A stretch of 64,000 nt of DNA, from assembly GCA_029582155.1 (NCBI GenBank), contig CM055897.1, forward strand, positions 5,667,661 through 5,731,660. Direction: 5' to 3'. The notes under the pieces are model-generated. The model was not told where the DNA came from. It saw nothing but the letters and a program-made list of their open reading frames with translations, and searched no databases. Shown here piece by piece: positions 31,201-42,300 of the stretch; position 1 is the first letter of the stretch; each line of letters starts with the position of its first letter. This DNA is from Panopea generosa (lineage: Eukaryota; Mollusca; Bivalvia; Adapedonta; Hiatellidae). Made by a program: the position numbers and the translations under genes.

Positions 31201-34200
31201 TGCCATGTATACGTAGTATGCCTTGATTTCTATACGAAATATAACAAGACGAGAAAAATATGAGACCCGGGATAACATTCGTTGACAAGGTAAATGCTCT
31301 ACTGACTGAGCTAGCCGAACTGCTGGCAAACATGTCTATCCTAACGGGATACGTTCATACTGTGACATTTTCTCGTGCTTATTTAGAATTCTTCCCCGAA
31401 TTTCCATAGAGAAAAGAGAATCATGGATTGTTTCTCCGAATATGTATAAGTCATATGTCCTCATAAGACGCCAATGCAACAGGATGAGAAAACTTTGCAG
31501 CCAGTTCGGGACTCGAACCTTAGCCCCTCGCTGATAGAGCTAACAAGCAATTCTCTCTTAACAGGTTCCGTACACACTGTCACATACATAGTATTATTTC
31601 TAATTTAAAACTGTATATGAATTAACATACGTATTAGGCTAATTCCTCATATTTATTCATTATAATAATAAATATGCACACATTTGTGAAAAATACTTTG
31701 AAATGTCACATGGACAATTAAGATAAATTTTTTAAAATCTATGTCATCGTATAATGATTATAGAAGAAGACCACGAAAGTTTTAGCAATTACAAAAGTTC
31801 AAAATCTTCATAGCTCTCAATCACATTTTTCGAATAAGAGGGTTATTTTCAAGTGTTTATACACAATACTGTTGTAGATTCGGGCGGAAAAAGGCTGTCT
31901 ACATCGGTATAATAGTCATGATTGTGTCGACAATAGGTGTCACGTGGGCTCCAGAGTTTAAATCCTTCGCTTTTCTGGTGTTTATAATTGGGGGAAGCTC
32001 ACACGGCGCTGGCCTGACCATGGTGGTTATAAGTACGTGTGATCTATGTAGTATTTATTTCAATCCGACTTAAGTACACGATCTTCCTTAATGTAGAATC
32101 GGATGACGATCTAATCAAATTCTTTATCTACAATAACTTGTTGTCCACTATCGCTATTTTAGCTATTTTTATTTCAACCAATCAGAGTACTAGTTTAAAC
32201 ATATTTTATTGCCAATAGGTAAACATCGAGGGGTGAATGCGAAAAAGGTCCAAGTGCATATAAATTAAGACGCACCTTTATTGGTTTCACCCTTCGACTT
32301 GTATAAAGCAAATGGGTTAGACCACAAGTTAACTTATATTCAACCCTTCCTTCATCATATCACAGTAACTGACGATGGCTTAAACATAAATTTCACAATA
32401 CTAGCAATAACATTTGATGTAAAAATATCCACATACTCATTTCAACAGCTGTTCGGCATAACCTTCAACGTAGATGTGTGGATTTGGACAAAGTGAATTT
32501 TGTATGTAGGTGTATAAATAAAAAAGCATTAAAAGCAAACCTCTGATTGGCTGGCGGAAAGATCGAATGAACGTGACATTCTTTGCTTCGTCATCAGATT
32601 CCATAGCGGAACGTTCTTGAGTATATGATTTCAATGAGATTGCGTTCATTTATAATGTTAGCCACCACGCGTATCTGTGGTAAACTGTAAATCGACCCAT
32701 TCAAAGCATCAACGTGTATGTGCTTTCATACTTTATATAAAAAAGCACCTTGGTGCTCAAAAAGGTTAAAATGTTCAGGCATTATATTGATATTTCGAAC
32801 ACTTTCAATGTGACAATGAGTTAATCACGAGTCTACAGAAAACTATTCACGATTGTTTAAGAGTTCGAAAATTATGTTTTTATCAGGAAGTCTTCATCTT
32901 GACCAGAAAGGTCAGAAATTTAACAAATGCTTACATTTAGTATTATTTTTAAATAATCTTTAATCACTTAAATTTCAATTCACGCTCAAAGAATAACGTA
33001 CAATACCTTAAAGGATTGAATTATGTCTTACCTGGATATACATGTATAAAGAATAACGTACAATACCATAAATGATTGAATTATGTCTTACCTGGAAATA
33101 TAAAGAAAAACGTACAATATCATAAAGGATTGAATTATGTCTTACCTGAATATGTGAACAGGCACATGTTTCTCTTTATTTCTTTTCCATGTAAAATATA
33201 AATTCTAGGCTTGGAGATAGTCGGACCATCCAAGAGAGCGTGGACAGGTATGTTGATCAATGCCTTCTTTGGTGTTGGTGTGTGCTATCTGGCGCTTATG
33301 GCATTTCTCATTCGTAACTGGTCCTGGATCGTCTTGTCTATTTCACTACCATGTGTTGCATATATACCATATTGGTGGTAAGCCTTAGAGTTCGTCTATT
33401 TCTCTTATTTTTAATAAAGTTAATATGTATAAAATCATATGAGACGAAGCGTCAAACAAAACAGCAACTACAAACGATAGATCACAAAAACATGTATGGA
33501 ATATTTACATTAAGGTTTCTAAATATGTTGATAAATGGGAACAGAGGTAACCTCATTGGATCAGTATGCGTTATAAGCACCGTCAATGTTTGATCTGACT
33601 CTGGCCCCTGTTGTATCATAAACAAGGTTGCAATAATTTGCTCAGATGTTCACAAAGCGCTGTTAGCTTTAAACCACGTTCTTATGAGATGAATTTTCGA
33701 AACTTTGTATAGTAAGGATTATCACATTCCGAGTAAAGATTAACTGGCTATTGTAACCATCTTTAACCCATTGTGGTAGATATGAAAATTTGGAATTTTG
33801 AAGAAAATGCAGGTACAACATACTACACAGGTAGCTCACCTAACGGAGTGTTAAGATTAAAAAAACTCAGCAATGGCAGGTTTCATTTTGTATCATGACA
33901 TCGTTTTAAGTAAGATGTAAATTTCGTGTATGCTTAGAACATTAGAGTTTTAGTTTTAATGTTTGCATAATTGCATTCATTTTCATCTTTTGCTCCATTT
34001 CGAAATTATTGCAGACATTATTTACCGCTGGTTAATTTAATTTTATTAACTGATTTTTCCAGACCATAATCTTTAAAATCGCTGCAAAGTCTTTGTCTTT
34101 CTTATTTGCATGGAAGAAACGTATCATGTTAACTATAGGATCAACCTGTATATAATATTAGGTTGATTCCTGAATCGCCACGTTGGTTGCTGAGCAAGAA

Positions 34201-37200
34201 CAAAATTGAAAACCTCACTGGCTTCGTCTTTAAAGCTGCAAAGGTGAACAAAGTACATGTTCCAGAAAATATTTTACAAAAAATCCAAGACGACAAGAAT
34301 GAATCGACCGGTCGAATTTGGCACGTGCTAAGAAGTCCTGTGCTTTTGAAAAGAACTCTGATTTTGTCTTTTAATTGGTAGGTAAAATCATTAAACTGAC
34401 TGTTTTGGAACTTATAATTTTGCATGCTCTTTTTTATACGTGATTTGGTCGTTAAGGTTCAACAGTTAACATGCATGTCATTTGAAATAGCTGAGCGATA
34501 ACACATTTGATGAATAAAAAACGCAGGTTCGATCCTAGGTTCAACTCAATGATATCTGAACAACAGGACACCGTACTGGTACCGGGGGTGGGGATGGGAG
34601 GGAGTCGGCACTTGACCTGAAAATGGGTAAACTTCAAAACACAGGCACAAACTCTACATTTCAGCGTAAAATTTGGTTGTCAAAACTCTATATTCAAACC
34701 AATTATAGAGTTTGAAACTCTGCATTTAGACAAATTACATAGGGATCAAAATTCTAAATTTAATCAAAATAAAGCTTTGTCTACACAAAAGCATACTCTC
34801 TTTCCTAGCCAGGAGGGGATAAAACTCCGGACTGAACAGGGATCAAACGTTTACATAATGTGTCCAGAAAGGAGGGCCAAAACTCTACATCATTTGTCCA
34901 AAAATAGGGTTCAAAACGGCGGTACATATGTACTAACCAAAAATATAGGGAGTACTCCCCGCCCCCACCCACCCACGTATTTCTGATATTCCTTCGCAAT
35001 CGAGCTAATATATTATATGTACACATGTATCATTAAATCAAGTATCAAGTAAGAAGGATTGCCTGTGTTTTAGGATGGTTGTGTGTATGACGTATTATGG
35101 CATCACAATGAACGCAGGAAACATGGCCGGTGACTTTTATCTCAACTTCTTTTTGATGGGCCTTGCTGAGATTCCTGGATTGCTTATTGGGATGGCGTTG
35201 TTGGATAAAATTGGACGGCGCTGGTCAAACGCGGGGTCAATGATAGTTGGAGGACTGGCCTGCCTGGCCACTGTACCGACTGTGTTTTATAGCAACACTA
35301 GTAAGAAAACCACGCTTGTAATCTTGAGTATTATACCATTATACAATCTAATTTCATTAATAATGTTAATAATTTATGTTTTTTCTTAAAGTGATATGAA
35401 AATACAAATGCCAATGAAACTGAAGATCGTGTTAGAAAAACTATCACGCTAAAGGTCATGGCCACGTGAGATGGAATGATGACATTCTACTGAGACCGAA
35501 TATTATTGAGCGATTACGTGTACGCACATTGTATAAAGTAGTACCCGGCATAAGTTCTGTTGACATGACTTAAAAATCGACATATGATGCAAGAGTTTAA
35601 CTTTTAAATTTGGTTTATCAATAATTAATTCATCATATGCATCTGTTTTGTTTCTTTTTATTCGACGCAATTATTTTCTCACACATTTACTTTAGTGAAA
35701 TACCATGTTTTACATATTTAGATAGCGCATTCATGTTTGAATTATAATTCTGATCATGTGTAAACATATGCCATTGCATATTTAGTAAAAGTGATTGTTT
35801 GTTTGAATATTAAGCGTCATATTTATGCCATCGAGTGCTAAACGATTTTGGACAGTTGACCAGTACGTTAGCTCACCCATCTCCGCAAGTAACTGATAAC
35901 TTTCCTAATTCAATCAGCGGTGTGAAACGAATAATACTAAGACACAATGTCGTATAGCAGTCATCACGGGACTGTGACCGGGCAGGGTTTTGAACAAACA
36001 ATGATTCTAAGACACAATGTCGTATAGCAGTCATCACGGGACTGTGACCGGGCGGGGTTTTGAACAAACAATCGCTGGATTGACAGTCAGACGCGCTACC
36101 GACTGAGCTAACTGAGCCCGGCTAATAAAACTGTGTTACGGTTGCAAACGTGTATTCTGAATAACAATGGGATCGAACAATGCATATCTTTAATTTGAAC
36201 AGTGTAAAATACTTTGCAGATTTACAACCTCTTGTAACAGCTCTCATCTTCATTGGGAAACTTGCGTCGGCAATGGCGTTTGGTATCTTGTACATGTTCA
36301 CTGCGGAACTTCTACCTACTGTGGTTCGGAATGCCGCTATGGGCTCTTGCTCATGTGCGGCTCGTATTGGAGGGATGATAGCCCCATATGTAGCTAAATC
36401 GGTGGGTACTTTGTCGTTTTTACTTGTAATACCGACAACTCAACTTGTGCAACATTTGCATACACTCAACGAGTTTTATTGAGATGACTGCATTATACCT
36501 ATGCGTTTCTTGTTTACCAAACAATTTAGATTTGGAATATACAAAATCGCATTCCTTTATAAAATACATTCCCGTATTTATAATATCATTCTATAGGGAG
36601 AGCTTATAGGCGGGAACATGGGACATGTAGCGCCTTTGGTTATATTTGGGGCGTTGTCTATCGTAGCGGGAGTATTTTTATTACTACTGCCAGAAACACT
36701 CGACCAACAGTTACCTGATACCATAAAGGAAGGAGAACAATTTGGAAGGTAAATTATGCCCTATCTTTAACAATTCAATGATAACATTACGTGTTTTCTA
36801 GTGATTAAATGTTTGGCGATAAAATGTAAACGTTGCACTTCAATAGGCATGCTACACTTTTCCATCCTTGGGTATATAGTATTAAGTTACTTTTATAAGG
36901 TGACAAATTAAAGTGCTATTAAACATCTGCCGATATTTAAAACAATTAAAATTTCAAGAAACATTTAACTAATTTTGCATATACATGTATATAGAAATCT
37001 CATATAATGAAACACTTCATGTATAACTAAAAATAATACTAAAACATTCGTTTCGCTCATGTGTAGATATCTAAACAAAATATACACTTTACGAATAATT
37101 AAACTAAACCCATTCACATTGAGATCTAAAACTAGTAAACACTGAAAGTTTAATTAAACTACTTTTGTAACAAGATGTGTTGTGTAGCCTGATACATGTT

Positions 37201-37971
37201 TATAGTTTTGTGTAGCCTCATTAAACAAGAGCTCCTATTTGAATAGTTAATATCTAATAATTAACGGAGTCCCTTTCGTTACATCCAATTAAAATTGCAA
37301 ATTGTAAATATGCATAGTTATACACAGAAGGGCGAGTGAACTAATGGTCACCCGATCGACATATTTGACATCTAGTTGAGTCCCGAGACATTGCTTGAAA
37401 CAATGGTATTTTGTCCTAGGGAATTTTATGGTTGTGAAAGTTTCACCTTCTAATTAGTTTTTAAAAAGTTCGCAAAAGATTAGTTAATTTGTCGACAAGA
37501 TGAGAAATTCTGATTTAATACTCTATTTTGAAAACTAGGAAAAGAAGAAGTGACCAATGTAATGCCTTATATTTCATTTAACTCCGAAAAGCGACAGTGT
37601 GATACTTTACTCATACGGAGATATCTAAAACAATTAAACACTTCAAGTAGAATTAAACTACTTTCATTCATGTGGTGATAACACTTTAATTGTAACTTAA
37701 CTTCTCTCATTCATGTGGAGATATCTTAAGAAATACACTTTTCAAAAAAAATAAAAAAATAAAAAAATAAACTATTAACAGCCAAAACAATTTAACATTT
37801 GAATAAAAATCGTCTTTTTTGAACATAAAGTTTGGAAGAGTTTTGTCTGTTAGTGTGTTACTACTGTTAATATATATATGTTGTATAAATGTTTTTAATT
37901 TCAGAAAAGCAAATCCTACTGACGGTAAAGAAGCAATAAAACTAGTTGTCATTGAAGCAACATGTGTTTGA
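28133..37971 (+). CDS. SLC22-type transporter, copy 2 (10 coding exons, whole gene span)
   Basis: Paralogue of copy 1, 3.9 kb downstream on the same strand. Ten exons give an uninterrupted 551-residue membrane transporter. The N-terminus MKFDDVLKTIGEFGRYQKR is the classic SLC22 opening. The ectodomain keeps the same four glycosylation sequons and cysteines; the MFS signature is GDMFGRKK; the central motif is IPESPRWLLSK; the second-half motif is LDKIGRRW; then FTAELLPTVVRN and LPETLDQQLPD. Exon lengths 1-9 and all intron phases equal those of copy 1, so this is a tandem duplication. No stop, frameshift or broken splice site is seen. The compact 9.8-kb gene is probably closer to the ancestral layout. 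Substrate not predictable. Confidence 0.93.
28276..30298. other. Intron 1 of SLC22 copy 2
   Basis: Contains the inverted-repeat DNA element at 29055-29470. The rest is AT-rich and unassigned. Confidence 0.65.
29055..29470. mobile_element. Non-autonomous DNA transposon (MITE), about 416 bp
   Basis: Starts GGCCTGTCACACACTA and ends TAGGTGTGACAGGCCC, giving terminal inverted repeats of roughly 14-15 bp, with AT on both outer sides as a possible target duplication. It is far richer in CCGG/CGGCG than the surrounding intron. The open frames across it reflect high GC and show no transposase. ISL2EU/IS4EU-type parentage is possible from the AT duplication but unproven. Confidence 0.7.
30299..30539 (+). 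CDS. SLC22 copy 2, exon 2 (extracellular loop)
   Basis: Acceptor GTTTCAG, donor AAG|GTAATA. Encodes CMVPGLDNDTYTVQNIE through to FVETFTSK. It shares the sequons and cysteines with copy 1. Confidence 0.93.
30590..30800 (+). repeat. SINE-like remnant in intron 2 of copy 2
   Basis: Contains ATCAATTCCCGGCCGGG, resembling a decayed B box, and a downstream body (GATACTCCGATGTGACAGCG) that resembles about 2150-2240 in the paralogue's intron 1. Confidence 0.4.
30916..31019 (+). CDS. SLC22 copy 2, exon 3 (TM2)
   Basis: Acceptor TTTCAG, donor GATAT|GTACGT. Encodes ANFVCSHALKTSHIQM, TM2 and the first part of the MFS signature (GDM). Confidence 0.9.
31255..31560 (-). repeat. tRNA-derived SINE remnant(s) with two tRNA-like heads
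   Basis: The minus strand has TAGCTCAGTCAGTAGAGCA (A-box-like) with a GGGTCTCA end, and about 200 bp upstream a second tRNA-like part containing GGTTCGAGTCCCG. Both are too degenerate for a functional tRNA. It lies in intron 3 of SLC22 copy 2. Confidence 0.5.
31878..32032 (+). CDS. SLC22 copy 2, exon 4 (TM3-TM4)
   Basis: Acceptor TTGTAG, donor ATAA|GTACGT. FGRKKAVYIGIIVMIVST, then SWAPEF-equivalent TWAPEFKSF. Confidence 0.9.
32033..33208. other. Intron 4 of SLC22 copy 2
   Basis: No exon. An unassigned segment at about 32220-32660 and a three-unit tandem repeat at its right end. Confidence 0.55.
32988..33155. repeat. About 57-62-bp tandem repeat, three copies
   Basis: Each unit has AACGTACAATA then GATTGAATTATGTCTTACCT. 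Confidence 0.9.
33209..33377 (+). CDS. SLC22 copy 2, exon 5 (TM5-TM6)
   Basis: Acceptor TTCTAG, donor TTGGTG|GTAAGC. LEIVGPSKRAWTGM followed by two membrane segments. Confidence 0.91.
33378..34161. other. Intron 5 of SLC22 copy 2
   Basis: Nothing recognised. Confidence 0.6.
34162..34377 (+). CDS. SLC22 copy 2, exon 6 (central loop)
   Basis: Acceptor ATATTAG, donor AATTG|GTAGGT. LIPESPRWLLSKNK, charged cytoplasmic loop, then the start of TM7 (LILSFNW). Confidence 0.93.
34570..34990 (-). repeat. Dispersed repeat, intron 6 copy
   Basis: Reverse-complement relative of 26977-27390. Outer edges carry G/C runs (GGTACCGGGGGTGGGG and CCCCGCCCCCACCC). Internal TAGAGTTTNGACC-like motifs recur. Confidence 0.65.
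35074..35300 (+). CDS. SLC22 copy 2, exon 7 (TM7-TM9)
   Basis: Acceptor TTTTAG, donor ACACTA|GTAAGA. MVVCMTYYGITMNAGNMAG and the DKIGRRW motif. Confidence 0.93.
35301..36219. other. Intron 7 of SLC22 copy 2
   Basis: Left half AT-rich and unassigned; right half is a tRNA-derived SINE. Confidence 0.6.
35803..36123 (-). repeat. tRNA-derived SINE, family 1, with internal duplication
   Basis: On the minus strand it opens GAGCTCAGT-like: AGTTAGCTCAGTCGGTAGCG (A box), then a B-box-like TGTTCAAAACCCCG, then a body shared with 51890-52172. A 66-69-bp block (GACACAATGTCGTATAGCAG and flanks) is tandemly duplicated inside. Confidence 0.75.
36220..36401 (+). CDS. SLC22 copy 2, exon 8 (TM10-TM11)
   Basis: Acceptor TTTGCAG, donor AAATCG|GTGGGT. 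LQPLVTALIFIGKLAS and TAELLPTVVRNAAMG. Confidence 0.93.
36597..36748 (+). CDS. SLC22 copy 2, exon 9 (TM12)
   Basis: Acceptor CTATAG, donor GGAAG|GTAAAT. GELIGGNMGHVAPLVIFG, TM12 and LPETLDQQLPDTIKEGE. Confidence 0.92.
36749..37904. other. Intron 9 of SLC22 copy 2
   Basis: AT-rich; diverged repeats of an ACATTTCATTCATGTGGAGATAT-like phrase (for example near 37050 and 37660-37730), no gene. Confidence 0.5.
37905..37971 (+). CDS. SLC22 copy 2, exon 10 (C-terminus)
   Basis: Acceptor TTTCAG. Encodes RKANPTDGKEAIKLVVIEA and the last residues before TGA. It has one copy of the N-P-T-x-x-K-E-A block that is amplified in copy 1. Confidence 0.88.
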
Positions 37972-38090
37972 GATGTTTGAAAACAGATAAAAAGATGGCG
38001 ATTTCAGGATATAAAGTATACGAGAATTGCATTTGTTAATATTGAAACATGTCACGTGCAACATACAAATATTACTGATGAAAACAGTAT

Positions 38091-38096
38091 AATAAA
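38091..38096 (+). terminator. Candidate polyadenylation signal, SLC22 copy 2
   Basis: AATAAA 120 bp after the stop codon. Confidence 0.5.
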
Positions 38097-38794
38097 AATT
38101 GCAAAACAGTTGATCCTGCACAAAACTATGTAACCAAACTGTATTCGAAAATGTCTAAATTTTCATAGATATGCTACAAACTGATATGTGAGAATCCCGC
38201 TGGAACATATGTCCTCAGAATCTTTTGCCTAAAATTGGATTTAATTTATATGCATAATATATATATTGTAATATGTTGTAATATAATTTGTTTACACTTT
38301 TTTTCTCCAATTAGTACAGGAGAGCATTAACTATAACTTATCATAAGTTGTTTTCTAAAAAACATTGGTGTGTGAATTTGTTTTATCGAATGTGACGTGT
38401 AAGGAATAACTATTTCCAGCAGGTTTCGAATACAACAAACATTCTCAACATTGATATATTAAGCAGAATAAAACATTATTTTATATCACCTAAGTTTATC
38501 CTCGTTCAATGAATGAATTAATGGATGAATTATGAATTACGGTTTTACTGAGTACCAACACATTATGGGATGGAAACGCCAATCAGGGACGATTGCTTCG
38601 TGTATGAAAATAAAAGATATTATTTTATGCTTTTTGATGAATTATAGATATTTGGCAGTGGATGATTTATGGTAATTCACTGTTTCAAACAGTGAAATTA
38701 TTAAATTATTATTATTTTTTTGTCCTCGCATATTTATCAAAAAAATATTTAAAAAAAAATATATATATAAATGCATAAAATAAAACGAAAATAT

Positions 38795-38936
38795 GTTTGT
38801 TTTGGTGTAAGATCAAATGAAACTTCATCTGTAGTTCATAAAAAATGACATTCTCACTCGTGACAAGCCACTCGTGAGAATATAACTTTTGTTGATCACT
38901 TGATGAAATATAATTCGATCTTACACCAAAACAAAC
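38795..38936. mobile_element. Short foldback element (MITE-like), 142 bp
   Basis: Perfect 20-bp terminal inverted repeat GTTTGTTTTGGTGTAAGATC, with a second internal inverted pair (CTCACTCGTG / CACTCGTGAG). It would form a long hairpin. Confidence 0.7.
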
Positions 38937-39394
38937 CAATATCCTCTATTACATATTATTAAAAAACACACACACACACATCAACAAATGGATATGCAGA
39001 AAGAAATCCTCATTCTATGAGTCAGTGATAAGTTGTACCATATATGACAGTTAAGGTGAATGTAAACTATTTTAAATATAGTAAGCCTCCATCATGCAAC
39101 TTCTCAAAATCACATGCAGCAGAATATTCGATTGTTAAATATATATATCCTGCAGGGTATCCGAGATTACATGAAATATCTATTAAACAATAACACAAAG
39201 AGGCAATGATAAACACACTGACCTAACCATACGTCTATATTCTTATTTGAGACAACGTTCCTATCTCAAATAGAAGATATTTACCGAAATCAAAATTCAC
39301 AAACATTTTCTTTACAAACAACATGTACATTTTAACTCTTGACAAGTGGGAATGGTGGTAAGTGGACAATCACGATGTAACGCTGTTATTCTTC

Positions 39395-39470
39395 AAACCC
39401 GCGTGTTGGTGCGTTTCAAAGCTGCGTGTTGGTGCGTTTCAAACGTTTCAAACCCGCGTGTTGGTGCGTT
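39395..39470. repeat. GCGTGTTGGTGCGTTTC repeat, three copies
   Basis: The 17-bp phrase recurs three times with 24-33-bp spacing. Confidence 0.85.
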
Positions 39471-40199
39471 TCTGGACTGTTCTATTGTGTATATTTACAC
39501 AGCTTCGTCAAAGTCTTGCCAAACCATCTGGGAATGTCTTATAAATGTTGTTATCTCCATTTTTGATAGAACGTTGATTCTTGAGCTAATTTATATGACA
39601 GTTTGTATTCCATTATATAGATCAGTGCAATCTACACAATTCCAGATTACAGTAAATTAAATGTAAACACTGCGGTATAGCGGTGAAATATGTTCCTCTA
39701 ATACTCATACGGTTTTTGGAATCTATAAAATCTACACATGTATCCAAAATTGACACAAATTTAAAGTAACCATGACGGAGGATCTTACAAACTTGTAAAT
39801 CACATCACCATTAAAACAAATCATATTGTAAAAGTGTTTCTAAAATGATGTTGTATTTGCAAATAAGAGTAGAACTACGGTAGTAAATTTAAATACCGCC
39901 TTACGTACTTTTTGATAACGGTAACCTTTTTTTTAGATTCTTTTTAGTAATATAGAGATTGCAATTACTAAAATCCAGAGCGAAATTACCTTTTCGTGCA
40001 ATACAAATAAACTGTAAAATGTAAACACCGTATAATATAGTTTAGGTTTAATCTTAATCCAAATGAAAACAGAACCGATGAAAATGAAATTGATGTTCCA
40101 CTTTTGTCATATATGACCTTCATCCATTTAAAAGAGGTAAATCCCTTCCCAAATGAGAAACAGGGTGTAAATATTTTCTTTGGAATTTTAATTTTATAT

Positions 40200-40352
40200 T
40201 AGTTTATACTAATTCAATTTAGCTCGATTGCGATGAAAGCTCGGAGCTTATATGAACAGCTCTCAAGTCCGCTTCCTGGATAGAACCAGTACTGAGTGTT
40301 GCTTTATGAGAGGCATCGTATCGAGCGGGGGTCGAACCCTCAACGTCTGGCG
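40200..40352 (-). repeat. tRNA-derived SINE, family 2
   Basis: Minus strand: GAGGGTTCGACCCCCGC (B box), then CAGTACTGGTTCTATCCAGG, GCGGACTTGAGAGC and CGCAATCGAGCTAAAT at the 3' side. The ACTGGTTCTATCCAG block recurs near 27776-27822 and the CGCAATCGAGCTAA tail near 34995. Confidence 0.65.
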
Positions 40353-41518
40353 TTTATATTAACATCATTTAGGTATACGATAATAATCGTATAATGTTAA
40401 ATAGATAATAGTATGAGAAGATTTATCCTAATTGACTGGTCGCCACATATCCGTTGATATCTATTTCATGAAAAAAGGTAAACGAGCGACGCCCGTAAGC
40501 TGTATAAAAGGACATGTTCGAGTATCGATGATTGGTAGTTTATCATCTTAGTGTTTTATGACGTTAACTGCAAGTTGGACTATCTATCTATTTATTCACC
40601 ATGGCATAATGGGGTAAAAGAAAAAATACAACAATGCATATGTAACAAAATGTAAACATGTATGTTGGAAATGAAATAAGTTTAAATAATATAAATGCAT
40701 AGATGACTGAAAACAGAAAATCTAATAAAAATGTGACACACCCGTTAAGAAAAAGGATGTTTTACATAATGAACGGGCTAAGAGTAATACAGTTTAAAAA
40801 TATATATAAAAAAACTATGAATAAAATATATAAAGCTATAGAATTAAACAAACATTGGTGTAGAATAGCATAAGTATACATTAGTTACAGCTTTAACAAA
40901 ACATATATGGAAAAAAATGATGTTATGTCGACAGTCTAAAGTAAGTCTGATATTTATTTTCGTATTTAATATGAATCTAAGCCCACTCCCAACCTCTTCA
41001 GCCTCAAATATTGAAGAGTTTTGTATTTAGATATCGAAAAACGAAAATTAACTATCAAACTAACTTCTAAATGCGTATTACATATACGTGTTTTTTTTTG
41101 TTCCAAGGTTATGAAAACCACGAGTTCGTACTTAACTCGTTCCGCTCAAACCGACCAATCACAATCCATGTCGCATCGAATGCATTGATTCGATAAGTTG
41201 ATCAAAAAAAAATCTTAGATAAAAATACACTCACATTTTTATAATTTCGGGCGAAGAATTATCGATTTGTAGGTGAACAATTTTGATTAAACTTTGAATC
41301 ACGGTAAGGTATTATGTAGGACATATATGTCTACCGAAAAATCTATGATGTTTGTAAATTCAAAAGGGCAAAAGCAATACAAATTAGTGTTGCCAATATA
41401 TCGCATAATCAGAATGTTTGCAATTACTCTGATAGAAGCTTAATATTGTGGTGCATCTTTCAACATATCTTATTATACACATTTGATAAATATTCAAATA
41501 AGTTGTAAAACAAATTGC

Positions 41519-41546
41519 TGATATATATATATATATATATATATAT
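41519..41546. repeat. (TA)n microsatellite
   Basis: Pure TA dinucleotide run. Confidence 0.9.
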
Positions 41547-42300
41547 AGTATATATAACACTACAGGAAGACGCACGGTATAAAAGTTTTAAAGATTTGAA
41601 CACTTTCTTGAACATGCCAACAAAAGAAATCACCATCATGAACAAATTGGAAGACTTTTGACATGTTGCATCATTTCTGCGCCAGCATCTGAGTGAATTC
41701 TGAAAACACAACAAAATAAATAGTAGAATAAAGAAGTCATTTAGCGAATGAATACAAGTCTATATCATCTGCGGCGTTTGTCTTTCAGAAAAGCCAGCGT
41801 CGTATACGATCTAGACAAGATGAAAAACTGTAATCGTTTCCCAATATTACTAAGAGTGGTTTCCTGAAACGGTGGAGATTATTCAGTGTTATTTAAACCA
41901 GTCTAGGTGACGTGATGAAGGTTGCATATTTGATGAGGTTGTCATGACCCGACTCAATATTTTCATTTCTTTCCTGCGTTCTGTACTTCCAAGGATACTT
42001 TATCAGAGTGACGTATACATGACCAGGCTTCTGTCTCACCAACATTTTAATTAAATACTTGAAAACTTAAATAAGGTAATTCTGGTTATTTTTCTTTTAT
42101 ATAATCAATATCGATGAGCAGATTTATTTGAACCAGTCTAAAGTCATGATCACCTGACTGCTTTTCTTAGATTTAAGTGTTCAAGTAATTAAGTACATAT
42201 TTTGGAGACAGGAGTCAGGATATCATCCACACTACCCGTGTGATATATTCCTATCTCGACCTAGGATCGAGATAAAAAATGGTATCCACAGACGGTACAC

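Larger units (their letters stand above)
38937..42300. other. Intergenic stretch
   Basis: Holds a three-unit tandem repeat (39395-39470), a SINE (40200-40352) and a TA microsatellite (41519-41546). No coding exon was recognised. I searched here for the missing last calmodulin-like exon without success. Confidence 0.5.

Noticed and set aside
36050-36123. Functional tRNA gene on the minus strand
   Set aside because: A and B boxes are visible, but the stems do not form a proper cloverleaf and the sequence continues into a SINE body found elsewhere in the window.
41460-41714. Possible last calmodulin-like exon (minus-strand NLFMMV-like phrase near 41640)
   Set aside because: No AG acceptor at the required position, and the reading frame does not give EFVxxM.
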